A DNA stretch of 34,738 nucleotides from Deltaproteobacteria bacterium (lineage in GTDB: Bacteria; Myxococcota_A; Polyangia; Haliangiales; SHYZ01), in the NCBI GenBank assembly GCA_016210055.1, contig JACQUZ010000175.1, forward strand, positions 1 through 34,738. Reading direction: 5' to 3'. Shown here piece after piece: positions 8,513-16,796 of the stretch. Made by a program: the position numbers and the translations under genes. Below the pieces are notes generated by a model, which saw only the letters and a list, made by a program, of their open reading frames with translations, was not told where the DNA came from and did not search any database. Within the stretch, counting starts at the first letter, position 1. Each line of letters begins with the position of its first letter.

Positions 8513-9955
8513 GTGAGCACGGTCTGGGTTGCAATCGATGACGCCCTAACGGGTGCAGAGCTGGTGGACGCCTTGGAGAAGAGCGGTCACCGGGTAAGCT
8601 GGGTCCCCGCGACCGACGTGGGTCCAGACGGTGGGGGGGCGAAGAATCCCGACGTCATCGTCCTCGATGGGGACGAGGCAAATGTCAGTGCCGTCTCGGA
8701 GGCGTGGCAAGGGAACTCCAGGGCACCGCGCCTGTTGGTCATGGGCGCCCAGGCGAAGGCAAGGATTGCCGCAGACCGGACAAGGGCGTTGTTTCTCTCG
8801 AAGCCAGTGTCGGCGAGAGCCCTCGAGGAGGCCATCGCGCGGGCGGGTTCCATGCGACCTTCGTCCGCCGACCTCGGCATCGAAGACGCGCGTGCAAAGC
8901 TGGGCCTCGCTGCCGCGAGCAGCCACGAGGAGGATGCAGCTCGGATCATTGCCGCAGCGCAGGGAGTGGATCTCCAGGTTGTCCGGGAAACCCTCAAGCC
9001 GCGGGTTCACGAATATGTCGTGACCACGCCCCTTGCGCGGATTCTTCTCGACCGGGGCCTGGCCTTGGGGGATGCCGCAAGGCTCCTCGCTTCCCTGGAC
9101 GGCGCGCGCACGGTCAAGCACTTGGTGGATACCGGCGTGCTCGAGCCCGGGAATACAGCGCAACTTCTGTGGGCGTTCCTCTGCACCGGCGCTGCGGTGG
9201 GACAAGCGGAGCCACCTTCCGACCGCCGCCTGCCCAAAGCGCGGGCCGTGGCCACAATGAGGGATCACGTGCGGGCCCGCAGGGCGCGGCTCGTCCAGGC
9301 CACCCACTACGACGTGCTCGAGCTCTCGCCCGAGGCGTCGGTCGCAGACGTGGATCGGGCGTGCCAGGTCATGGCCGTGCGCTTTTCTCCTGAAGCTCTC
9401 TCCTCGATAGACATGGGCGACATGGGTCCCCTGGTCTCCGAGTTGTGGCAAGACGTCCTCAAGGCTCGGGCGGTTCTCACGGATCCGCGCGCCCGCACGC
9501 AATACGACGAGTCGCTCCTCCGCCTTCAACCCGATGCCGATCCCGAACGGCTCATGCGACGGCTGCGGGTGCAGGAAGCCGAAACCGCGTTCGTCCGCGG
9601 ACAAAAAGCGCTTCTCGCCGGCAATCCGGCCCAAGCCGTGGCCGAGCTTTCCGCCGCGGCACGAAGAGTGCCAGAAGAGCCGGACTACGAGGCCTTCTGT
9701 GCTTGGGCGCGCTTCCAAGCGGGTTCCTCCAAGGGTGAGGAGAAGACTGCGCTGGCCCGGAGGGAACGTGGCGTCGCGGAGGCGTCCTTGCTTGGACGCC
9801 GCCCCCGGCCTCGGGCGCTCCTCGCCCTGGCCTTCCTGTGCGAGGCCGAAGGGGACCTGGACTCGGCGCGGGATCACCTGCGCGCAACGCTGGCCTGCGA
9901 CCCCCGCCTGATAACCGCGCAGAAAGCCCTGGAGCGGCTTGGAGGGAAAGCTTGA
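8513..9955 (+). CDS. Receiver-like / J-domain-like / TPR protein, unknown
   Basis: A 480-residue soluble protein. Residues 1-115 look like a degenerate response-regulator receiver fold (VWVAIDD at the start, PDVIVLDGDEAN, then FLSKPVSARALEEAI with the conserved KP). The middle (about 120-250) is helical and not recognised; it could be a DUF4388/PATAN-like or PilB-N-like domain. About residues 262-330 resemble a J domain (THYDVLELSPEASVADVDRACQ ... ARTQYDESLL) but lack the HPD motif needed to stimulate Hsp70. The C-terminus is TPR-like. The GTG start is preferred over ATG 8468, which lies inside a hairpin and would put coding sequence into the divergent promoter region. No strong ribosome site is seen. 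It is the first gene of the operon reaching DUF58. Confidence 0.6.
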   Translation: MSTVWVAIDDALTGAELVDALEKSGHRVSWVPATDVGPDGGGAKNPDVIVLDGDEANVSAVSEAWQGNSRAPRLLVMGAQAKARIAADRTRALFLSKPVSARALEEAIARAGSMRPSSADLGIEDARAKLGLAAASSHEEDAARIIAAAQGVDLQVVRETLKPRVHEYVVTTPLARILLDRGLALGDAARLLASLDGARTVKHLVDTGVLEPGNTAQLLWAFLCTGAAVGQAEPPSDRRLPKARAVATMRDHVRARRARLVQATHYDVLELSPEASVADVDRACQVMAVRFSPEALSSIDMGDMGPLVSELWQDVLKARAVLTDPRARTQYDESLLRLQPDADPERLMRRLRVQEAETAFVRGQKALLAGNPAQAVAELSAAARRVPEEPDYEAFCAWARFQAGSSKGEEKTALARRERGVAEASLLGRRPRPRALLALAFLCEAEGDLDSARDHLRATLACDPRLITAQKALERLGGKA

Positions 9956-10704
9956 GCGCCGCAGCCCGCGCCGTGACATTCCTCATGGGGGCGAGCCTGT
10001 GGGCCTCCGTCATTGCCATCCCCGGGGTGCTCGGCGCGCCCGGAAGCGCGCGGGGCGTGGTTCTCCTTGGCACCCTGCCCCTTCTCCTTCTCACGGCCGG
10101 CGCCATTCGGTGCTCGCAGCCCGTCCTTCTCCTCGCGTTCCCCGTGTCCCTCGTGACGCCTCTTGCCATGGCGCCCAAGCTCGTCGAACGCCACCTGGCG
10201 AGGGGACTAGTCTTCGTGTTGGTGGCCTCGCTGCTCGTCGCCTACCTTCTTGGCGTTTCCTCGCTTCTCACGTGGAACCGGATCGTCCCACGGGAACGGC
10301 TGCGTCGCCTGGGCGACGCGAGCGGAGGCCTCCCGTCACGCTGGCGCCGGCGCGTGCGCCTGTACGCAGGCCTTGCGGTCCTTGCCTCGGTCTTCCCCGT
10401 GGTGCTGCTCTACGGGGCCAACTTCTCGTCGGAGAACATCCAATCGCTCGCCGACCTCTATCCCGATCGCGGCGAGGTCATGCGGGTCGTCTTGAACCTG
10501 TGCGCCCTCGCCTTGTGGGTAGGGCTGTTCTCGGCGTATTTCTTGGCCCCGCTCGCGCAGCACCGCTCGGGAGATCGGGAGCTCCTGCGGGAGCTCTCGG
10601 CGCTAAGGCGCAGCGCCACCGAATCCCCCGGCCCCAGGTTCTACCTGGCCGTGGCATATGCCCTCCTCGGCATGGGCCTGCTCATGCTTTTGCGGTATCG
10701 TTGA
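9952..10704 (+). CDS. Seven-helix membrane protein, unknown
   Basis: A 250-residue protein with about seven hydrophobic helices spread over its length and short basic loops (for example RWRRRVR near residue 130). The TTG start overlaps the previous stop (TTGA) and is preceded by GGAGG at 9941-9945, an excellent ribosome site. Longer in-frame starts lie inside the upstream gene. No motif was recognised. Its place between the J-like gene and the small membrane protein, in an operon ending with MoxR and DUF58, suggests it is a membrane partner of that system; this is inference. Confidence 0.7.
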   Translation: MSAAARAVTFLMGASLWASVIAIPGVLGAPGSARGVVLLGTLPLLLLTAGAIRCSQPVLLLAFPVSLVTPLAMAPKLVERHLARGLVFVLVASLLVAYLLGVSSLLTWNRIVPRERLRRLGDASGGLPSRWRRRVRLYAGLAVLASVFPVVLLYGANFSSENIQSLADLYPDRGEVMRVVLNLCALALWVGLFSAYFLAPLAQHRSGDRELLRELSALRRSATESPGPRFYLAVAYALLGMGLLMLLRYR

Positions 10705-10709
10705 GCCGC

Positions 10710-10898
10710 ATGCGCCGCCACTTCTTTGAAGTCTTGGCCCTGCTCCTTTTCGGCGGAAGCATGCTGTTCTTCTATGAGTGCGCGAGCTACTTGGCCAAGC
10801 GGGATTACGTCGCGTCGATCATCCTCCTCACGATCGGCTGCTCTGTGATCGCCGTCGGAAAGGAGCTCGCCAGGCTGGCGCTGGTGCAAAAGGAATGA
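10710..10898 (+). CDS. Small two-helix membrane protein
   Basis: A 62-residue protein with two hydrophobic segments (FFEVLALLLFGGSMLFFY and SIILLTIGCSVIAVG) joined by a short loop containing KRD. A TTG at 10701 overlapping the previous stop would add three residues; ATG 10710 is taken here. The stop overlaps the ATG of the next gene (ATGA), so it is embedded in the coupled operon and unlikely to be a chance frame. No known family was recognised. Confidence 0.6.
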   Translation: MRRHFFEVLALLLFGGSMLFFYECASYLAKRDYVASIILLTIGCSVIAVGKELARLALVQKE

Positions 10899-11854
10899 CC
10901 GTCCGAATTGCGTTCGCAACTGCCATCCTCTTGGGCCTAGGCTGCGCGAGGGCGCACGAGGGGGCTGCGAAGCGACGAGGTAACGAGGAACGGTTTGAGG
11001 GCTCCCTAAGTCCCGCTCCCCACCCGAGTTCAGAGGTGGTCGCTCTCGTTAACGGCGACCGCATTTACTTGGAAGACGTCGAACGGCAGGCTCGGGAGCG
11101 CAAGGTCACGCCCAGCCGAGCCCTCCGCGAGCTCATCGACGCCATGCTCCTTTCCCAAGAGGCGGCAAGACGAGGCCTAGCCAACACGGAGGAAGCTGCC
11201 TCCGCACGAAAACGCGAGCGCGTCCGTCGACTTATCGAGGACGAGTTCGAGTCCCGCTTCAACGGTCCCGAAGATGTTCCTCAGGGCGAAATCGATAAGC
11301 TCTGGACGAGGCTAGACATCCAGAACTTCTTCAACCACGAGCTCTACCACGAGGTGGCGTACGCACGGGTTCCCTTGAACCGCAACGCCACTCCTGAAAA
11401 AGAGGCCGAAGCCAGGAAGATCGCCGACGAAATCCACAAGCGCGCGATCGAGCAGGCACCCAAGACATGGCAGGAGTTCCATGACTTGGCGGGAAAGGTT
11501 GGGAACTCCAGCGGAACCCAAGTAGACCGCTTCACCTACTCCACGACGCGCCACCACAGCGGGACGTTCGAATCGTTTGCAGCGGCGGTATTCTCGATAA
11601 GCAAGACAGGAGACGTCGCCAAGCCCGTGCGCACGCCCTGGGGATGGGATGTGATTTACCTGTACCAGATCATCCCAAAGCGCCAGACGGCCAAGTCGGA
11701 AGCCGAGCCCGAGATCCGCCAAAAGATCTTTGACTCGTCGCGGCGCGCCGCGTTCCAGGCATGGGTCGACGGGCTCGTCGGCAAGGCGGCCATCGTGCGA
11801 AGCGACGAGCGCCTCACGAAGATCGAAGTCCAATCCCCCGTCGGATTGCCGTGA
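10895..11854 (+). CDS. PpiC/SurA-like peptidylprolyl isomerase lipoprotein
   Basis: A 319-residue protein. The signal sequence MTVRIAFATAILLGLGC ends in a lipobox with acylated Cys17. About residues 45-130 form the helical SurA-type N-domain that starts VVALVNGDRIYLEDVERQA, the usual opening of parvulin-family exported proteins. Residues 145-260 fit a parvulin domain (EVAYARVPLNRNAT ... FESFAAAVFSISKTGDVAKPVRTPWGWDVIYLYQI). Such proteins assist folding of exported proteins at the outer side of the inner membrane or in the periplasm. The ATG overlaps the previous stop, and longer frames start inside the neighbour. It probably serves the envelope function of the MoxR operon. Confidence 0.85.
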   Translation: MTVRIAFATAILLGLGCARAHEGAAKRRGNEERFEGSLSPAPHPSSEVVALVNGDRIYLEDVERQARERKVTPSRALRELIDAMLLSQEAARRGLANTEEAASARKRERVRRLIEDEFESRFNGPEDVPQGEIDKLWTRLDIQNFFNHELYHEVAYARVPLNRNATPEKEAEARKIADEIHKRAIEQAPKTWQEFHDLAGKVGNSSGTQVDRFTYSTTRHHSGTFESFAAAVFSISKTGDVAKPVRTPWGWDVIYLYQIIPKRQTAKSEAEPEIRQKIFDSSRRAAFQAWVDGLVGKAAIVRSDERLTKIEVQSPVGLP

Positions 11855-12216
11855 GCACCGTATTTACGCCCATTCTCCAGCGCATCCTCGATCGGATCCC
11901 TGGCACGGTCGGGGTGATTTTCGCCGACTGGGAGGGCGAGGCGGTCGATCAGGTCTCTTCCTGTGAACGCCACGATGCGCTGGTCCTCGCGGCCCACTAC
12001 GGCGTCATCCTGAAGAACGTTCAAGGTGCGCTCAAGCTCTTCCATTTCGGCGACGTGCTGGAGCTCACGGTGAGCCACGATCGCATGGACATCATCATTC
12101 GGCCAGTCTGCGACGGGTACTACCTTGTGCTGGCCTGCGAGCCGGGAGTCCATCTCGCGAGCGCCCTTAGGGAAACCCAAGCGGCCGCCCATGCGCTCAA
12201 AGCAGAAATGTATTAG
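11851..12216 (+). CDS. Roadblock/LC7-domain protein
   Basis: A 121-residue single-domain protein with the Roadblock/LC7 pattern: an N-terminal helix (FTPILQRILDRIPGTVGVIFADWEGEAVDQV), a central helix, and the LKLFHFGDVLELTVSH and MDIIIRPVCDGYYLVLAC strands. Family members such as MglB bind small Ras-like GTPases or act as structural dimers. No GTPase is encoded in this window, so a partner is missing from the local context. The GTG start overlaps the previous stop (GTGA). Its presence inside a MoxR-DUF58 operon is unusual. Confidence 0.8.
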   Translation: MSTVFTPILQRILDRIPGTVGVIFADWEGEAVDQVSSCERHDALVLAAHYGVILKNVQGALKLFHFGDVLELTVSHDRMDIIIRPVCDGYYLVLACEPGVHLASALRETQAAAHALKAEMY

Positions 12217-12226
12217 CCTGAATCCA

Positions 12227-13597
12227 GTGCCCCACCTCCGCGAGATCGTCGCCACGCTGGTCCTGCTTGCGCCCGTAACGTGCCTTTCGCAAGAGGCCCA
12301 CGCGAGACAAGGCGACTACTCGCTGGAGCATTCCGATTGGAACGGTCTCTCCGACTTCGCCGCCCTGGCGGCTGGACTCGGCCACGTGATCGAGGCTCGG
12401 TCCACCCTCGACTGGAACGAGCTCTCTTTGCACGATGCGCTGCTCATCGTGTACCCCAGGGCGCCCATCGAGCCACTTGCCGTGGCCGCCTTCTTGAGGC
12501 GAGGCGGAACCCTGCTCATCGCCGACGATTTTGGCCACACCCAAGGGATCCTCGCCAGGTTGGGCTTGCTCAGGCAGCCACCCCAAGGAAGGCGTGACGC
12601 TCGCTGGCACGAGGGGAACCCTGCCCTTCCAGTGGCCAGGGTCCTCGCGCCCGGACATCCCCTCGCCCAAGGCGTGAAGGAGCTCTACACGAACCATCCG
12701 GCGACGTTTCGCATCACGCGAGATGCGACTCCGGTCCTTGGCTTGTCAGGCGACCAGATCATCGTGGCCGCGGGCGCCATGGGCGAAGGTCGAGTGGTCG
12801 CGCTTTCGGACCCCAGCGTCCTGATAAACGGCATGCTGGCATTTCCCGAGAACCTCGTCTTCGCAGGGAACCTCCTCCGCTTCCTCATCCCCGAGGGAGA
12901 AGCGCCCGTGGAGGAAGAAGACGCACCAGGACGAGCGACCTCCCGGGGGCGGCGCGTCTTCCTCGTCACCGGCGAGTTCACGCTCTCCGGTGCGCCACCG
13001 GCCACCCTGGACGATCCCCGACGCCCACGCGACCTCAACGAGCTCTTGGCGGCCTTTGGCAAGTACCTCGACGAGCTGAACGATTACACCACGTCGAGCG
13101 GCGTGCTCTGGGCTCTCTCGGTGGCATTCGCGTTGGTCACGTGCTGGCTCTGCGCGCGGCGTGTTCTTCCGGCGTGGAGAAGACCGGTGCTCGATGGTTC
13201 CTGGACTAGGGCTCGCCCCGACCGCGCCCTCACGGCAATCGAAGCCGCGGCCCTTGGCGACCGAATGCATTGGTTTCGGCCGTGGCGTGGCCTTGCGCTC
13301 GCGGCGGCCATTCTCCGCGACCGAGTGGACACGCGTCTCGCCGAGGTTCTCGGGCAGAAGGACCCGCTTGCGACTCCTTCCCGTGATCTCCTGCCACGAA
13401 TCAGGAAGGCAGTCGGCGACGACGCAGCGAGAGAGCTTGCACCGCTTTTGCCTTGCCTTGCACGAATGCCGGGGGAGTCGCAGCTTCGCGCCCAGCCCTC
13501 GCCCGCCATGACCGGCTCCGGCGTCTCGCCTCGCGAGCTGAAACGCCTGTACAAGGCATGGCAGGCGCTCGAGCCGGGCGCAGTGAGGGATGCCTAG
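12227..13597 (+). CDS. DUF4350-type membrane protein
   Basis: A 456-residue protein with an N-terminal signal or anchor helix (EIVATLVLLAPVTCLS). A long extracytoplasmic region follows, with a DUF4350 or GATase-like fold (LIVYPRAPIEPLAVAAFLRRGGTLLIADDFG; then GRVVALSDPSVLINGML near residue 200). A membrane helix lies at about residue 300 (VLWALSVAFALVTCWLCARR), and the cytoplasmic tail is helical. DUF4350 proteins are usually coded beside MoxR and DUF58 genes, as here. The start is uncertain: GTG 12227 is chosen because it falls just after the Roadblock stop and puts the hydrophobic segment near the N-terminus. The stop is 3 bp before moxR. Confidence 0.75.
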   Translation: MPHLREIVATLVLLAPVTCLSQEAHARQGDYSLEHSDWNGLSDFAALAAGLGHVIEARSTLDWNELSLHDALLIVYPRAPIEPLAVAAFLRRGGTLLIADDFGHTQGILARLGLLRQPPQGRRDARWHEGNPALPVARVLAPGHPLAQGVKELYTNHPATFRITRDATPVLGLSGDQIIVAAGAMGEGRVVALSDPSVLINGMLAFPENLVFAGNLLRFLIPEGEAPVEEEDAPGRATSRGRRVFLVTGEFTLSGAPPATLDDPRRPRDLNELLAAFGKYLDELNDYTTSSGVLWALSVAFALVTCWLCARRVLPAWRRPVLDGSWTRARPDRALTAIEAAALGDRMHWFRPWRGLALAAAILRDRVDTRLAEVLGQKDPLATPSRDLLPRIRKAVGDDAARELAPLLPCLARMPGESQLRAQPSPAMTGSGVSPRELKRLYKAWQALEPGAVRDA

Positions 13598-13600
13598 TTC

Positions 13601-14566
13601 ATGGCCACGGAAGGAATCGAGCGGAACCTCGCCGCGCACGTCAACCGAATCGCGAGCGCGATCGTGGCCGAGGTCGGTCGCGCCTACTTCGGCCAGGCAG
13701 AGACGACCGAGATCCTCCTCACCGCCCTCTTGGCTCGGGGGCACGTCTTGCTCGAAGGAGTCCCGGGAATAGCCAAGACCACCCTCGTCAAGGCGTTTTC
13801 CCGCACCCTGGGCGCGACCTTCAAGCGAATCCAGTTCACTCCGGATCTCCTCCCCTCGGACATCACGGGCACCTACATCCTCGACATGCGAACGAGCTCC
13901 TTTGTCTTGCGCGAGGGGCCCATTTTCGCCCACGTCATCCTCGGCGACGAAATCAACCGCGCTCCTGCCAAGACCCAATCAGCGCTCTTGGAAGCCATGC
14001 AGGAACGCCAGGTGACCATCGACGGTGAGACGCTTCCCCTGCCCTCGCCCATGATCGTCTTGGCCACCCAGAACCCGATCGAGCAGGAAGGGACTTACCC
14101 CCTGCCCGAAGCCCAGGTCGACCGATTCTTGATCAAGCTCACCATGCGCTACCCCTCTCCCAGCGATGAGAAGCGCATGCTGGCTACATGCACTCGTGAA
14201 GTCGAAGAGGTACGCCCCGTCATCGGCCCTGCGGACCTGGCGGAGGTGCAGAAAATCGCCGACCACGTCCATGTGGAAGAAGATCTCCTCGATTACGTCC
14301 TCGGGCTCGTTCAGCACTCCCGCCGCCACCGTCGCGTGTACCTGGGCGCGTCCCCGCGCGCAGCCCTGGGGCTCGTGCAGGCCGCCAAGGCCCATGCGCT
14401 CCTCAAGGGGCGCGATTTCGTGCTTCCCGACGACATCAAGTACTTGGCACCCCACGTCCTCTCGCACCGGATCCTGCTCTTGCCCGAAGCTGATCTGGAG
14501 GGGCTCCTGCCCGAGGCCGTGGTCGCCGAGGCGCTCGAGTCCATTCCATACCGCAAGCGGCGATGA
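13601..14566 (+). CDS. moxR: MoxR-family AAA+ ATPase
   Basis: A 321-residue protein, the normal length for MoxR. Walker A is GVPGIAKT (residues 53-60) and Walker B is VILGDEIN with Asp116 and Glu117. The typical NRAPAKTQSALLEAMQE, ATQNPIEQEGTYPLPEAQ(V)DRF and ASPRAAL motifs are present, covering sensor 1, the arginine finger region and sensor 2. MoxR ATPases act as chaperones that help mature complexes, often with vWA-domain proteins such as the DUF58 product encoded next. ATG is 3 bp after the DUF4350 stop, and its end overlaps the DUF58 start (ATGA). Confidence 0.95.
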   Translation: MATEGIERNLAAHVNRIASAIVAEVGRAYFGQAETTEILLTALLARGHVLLEGVPGIAKTTLVKAFSRTLGATFKRIQFTPDLLPSDITGTYILDMRTSSFVLREGPIFAHVILGDEINRAPAKTQSALLEAMQERQVTIDGETLPLPSPMIVLATQNPIEQEGTYPLPEAQVDRFLIKLTMRYPSPSDEKRMLATCTREVEEVRPVIGPADLAEVQKIADHVHVEEDLLDYVLGLVQHSRRHRRVYLGASPRAALGLVQAAKAHALLKGRDFVLPDDIKYLAPHVLSHRILLLPEADLEGLLPEAVVAEALESIPYRKRR

Positions 14567-16296
14567 CCCCAGGGCTGTCCACCCGCGGCCGGTACGTGAC
14601 GGTCGTCTCCCTTGTCCTTGTCGTCGCTGGTACCCTTGCGACCACGTGGACCTTGGTGGCCCTTGGCATGGTCGCCTTGTCGGCGCTGCTGGTCGCGGTC
14701 CTGTGGTTCTACCCGACGGCCATCTATTATCGGAGGCGGAAGGTCGAGCTGTCGTGGTGGCTCGAGACGAGCGATCAGCCGGGTGGGATGTTCACCCCAC
14801 AACACCCGCTGTCCCTGCGCATCGCGGTCAGAAACCACTCCCCGCGGGACTTGCGGGTTCGCGAGATCTCACCGATCTTGCCCACCGCGTGGGAGGGGAT
14901 TCCGCTCCGCGACGTGCTCGTGCCCCGAGGGCACGAAGTGGAGGCCGTGGTCACGCTGAGGGCGCTCGCACCTGGTAACTACGTGCTGCACGGTGCGATG
15001 CTGCGAACGATCGACCTCTGCGGCCTGCTCGAGCTCACCTCGTATTTCCCCAATCCCCTTTCGCTCAAGGTTTTCCCTAAAATGGCGCTGCCCCAGGCGA
15101 GCAAGGGGCTCATGAAGGAAACCAAGGCGTCGCGCGAAGAGCGCATCGGCGTGCACCACGTGCGTCACCGAGGCCGCTCTGGCGACGTGCGTGAGCTCAG
15201 GGAGCACGTGGCAGGGGACCCGTTCAAGCTCGTCGCGTGGAAAGCCACGGCACGCCGGGGCAAGCTCATGGTCCGGGAGCTCGAGAGCGAGATCGTGCTC
15301 ACCCACCAAATCGTGCTCGATATCGGCGGATCCATGCGAGCAGGAGCACCTGGGACGACACGTCTCGACCACGCCGTCGAGTTGTCCGCAGCGCTCGCGC
15401 GAGCAGCGCTGGACGGAGGCGATCGGGTGGGGCTCGTCACCTTTGACACGACTGTCCACGGCGCGCTTTTGCCGGATGAGGGGCGTCCCCATTTCCTTCG
15501 GCTCATGGACCGCCTTATCGAGGTGAGGCATGTCGCTTCCGCGGAATCCACGGACTTGACCGACGGGGAGCTGGTCGCCGCGGTAGCCAGGTATCTCTTT
15601 CACCAGGAGTCCGTCGACGTGCGGGTCCGAAGCACCCCCCCCAAAGGAGATCCCGCCTGGGAGAAGCTCGCAACCGGACCGACGGGTGAGCTTTACGATC
15701 TCGCTGCCATGATGCGCGTCGTGGACACGCTCCTTTCGTCCCGCGTAAGGCCTAGCGGGCATGACACGGCGATGGCAAGGCTTCGGCGACTTTGCGTGGT
15801 GCGCGGGATCGAGCTCCCCTACCGAATGGCACCCACGCCGAGCGCGCGCAGCTCGGGGCTCGCGGCTGCCCTCACGCAAGCGACCCGGGGACAGCGATCT
15901 CAGGTAGTCGTCGTGAGCGATCTGGAAGGAATCCTCGAGGAGCCCGCCGAGGTCCTGCGCGCCTTGTCAATGGCCCACAAGTGGAGCAAGGTCGCATGCC
16001 TTATCCCGCCTCCCCCACGGATGGTCGAGGGAGCTCACGCCGAGCTCTCGGAGACGGTTTACGAAGTACTGTCGGGCGGCGAGACCCGGCGCGTCGATGC
16101 GCTCCGCCGTGCGTTCCTGGCGGTGGGCTCCCCCGTGGTTGCGTGGAGCGCCGGTGACAAGCCGGAAGAGGTGCTGAGGCGCATCCGCCGGCCCCGTGGG
16201 ATTCGCGCCGACGCGCCGCGGGCGGCGCATCGGGCCGAAGCCGCGGCCAACGCGGCCAAAGGGGCGCTTGACGCGTCGAGAAGTCCGCGATATTGA
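14563..16296 (+). CDS. DUF58 vWA-like membrane protein
   Basis: A 577-residue protein. Two membrane helices at about residues 13-55 are followed by a beta-rich domain (about 65-170). The DUF58 core has the HHVRHRGRSGDVRELREHVAGDPFKLVAWKATAR motif region (about 195-230). A vWA-like domain begins at Asp253 in DIGGSM. The metal-binding motif is normally DxSxS; here it is DxGxS, with the first Ser replaced. The later VVVSDLEG may supply the distal acid. The basic C-terminus is Ala/Arg-rich. DUF58 proteins are the standard partner of MoxR. This is the last gene of the operon; a palindrome lies just after it at 16299-16329. Confidence 0.9.
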   Translation: MTPGLSTRGRYVTVVSLVLVVAGTLATTWTLVALGMVALSALLVAVLWFYPTAIYYRRRKVELSWWLETSDQPGGMFTPQHPLSLRIAVRNHSPRDLRVREISPILPTAWEGIPLRDVLVPRGHEVEAVVTLRALAPGNYVLHGAMLRTIDLCGLLELTSYFPNPLSLKVFPKMALPQASKGLMKETKASREERIGVHHVRHRGRSGDVRELREHVAGDPFKLVAWKATARRGKLMVRELESEIVLTHQIVLDIGGSMRAGAPGTTRLDHAVELSAALARAALDGGDRVGLVTFDTTVHGALLPDEGRPHFLRLMDRLIEVRHVASAESTDLTDGELVAAVARYLFHQESVDVRVRSTPPKGDPAWEKLATGPTGELYDLAAMMRVVDTLLSSRVRPSGHDTAMARLRRLCVVRGIELPYRMAPTPSARSSGLAAALTQATRGQRSQVVVVSDLEGILEEPAEVLRALSMAHKWSKVACLIPPPPRMVEGAHAELSETVYEVLSGGETRRVDALRRAFLAVGSPVVAWSAGDKPEEVLRRIRRPRGIRADAPRAAHRAEAAANAAKGALDASRSPRY

Positions 16297-16298
16297 CT

Positions 16299-16336
16299 GC
16301 GGCCAATTGACTCAAGTCGAATTGGCCGCGTAAAGT
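16299..16336 (+). promoter_or_regulatory. Palindrome overlapping a possible ferredoxin promoter
   Basis: GCGGCCAATT and AATTGGCCGC form a 10-bp perfect inverted repeat (16299-16329), with an inner GACT/AGTC pair nearly closing the loop. There is no T-run, so it is a weak candidate as a terminator of the DUF58 operon. TTGACT (16307-16312), an 18-bp spacer and TAAAGT (16331-16336) resemble a promoter reading into the ferredoxin gene, which would make the palindrome an operator. The leader would be about 100 nt. Confidence 0.4.
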
Positions 16337-16445
16337 GAAAGACTGGAGAGCTGGCGCTGTGGAGCCATATCTCGCAGGTGGTCAAGCTTGTCCGATTGAC
16401 CGAGAGAACGAATAATTCGCCAACGAAGGCAAGGAGAAGTCCAAA

Positions 16446-16754
16446 ATGGCGACGAAGATCACCGACGAATGCATCAACTGCGGCGCGTGCGAGCCAGAGT
16501 GCCCGAACGAAGCCATCAGCGAGGGTGAAGACGTCTACGTCATCGACCCCAACCTCTGCACTGAGTGCGTCGGCTTCCACGATTACGAGGCGTGCCAGGC
16601 CGTGTGCCCCGTCGAGTGCTGCGTGCCGGACCCGAACAACCCCGAGAAGGAAGAGACGCTTTTGGATCGCGCTCGACGCATCCACCCCGACAAGACGTTC
16701 CCTCCCTTGTCCGATTTCCCGGCCAACCTTTCCCGCTTCCGCAAGGGCGCGTAG
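16446..16754 (+). CDS. 2[4Fe-4S] ferredoxin, YfhL type
   Basis: A 102-residue protein. Cys9, 12, 15 and 19 (CINCGACEPECP) and Cys38, 41, 50 and 54 give the two [4Fe-4S] sites, with the long CxxC-x8-CxxxC spacing (TECVGFHDYEAC) and CPVECC ending typical of YfhL/Allochromatium-type ferredoxins, which have low and split redox potentials. The acidic C-terminal tail ends RKGA. AAGGAG lies 10 bp before the ATG. The redox partner is not evident; the Maf gene follows 42 bp later and is likely co-transcribed. Confidence 0.95.
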   Translation: MATKITDECINCGACEPECPNEAISEGEDVYVIDPNLCTECVGFHDYEACQAVCPVECCVPDPNNPEKEETLLDRARRIHPDKTFPPLSDFPANLSRFRKGA

Positions 16755-16796
16755 GTCACCTCCGCACGACGTACCCACGGTTCCCCCGAGTATCTC

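Noticed and set aside
8546..9979. Long minus-strand frame over the J-like/TPR gene
   Set aside because: It is antisense to a gene whose end overlaps the next start with a good ribosome site; the protein looks like shadow sequence.
13684..14467. Minus-strand frames over moxR
   Set aside because: They are complementary to Walker A and B and other conserved motifs of the plus-strand gene.
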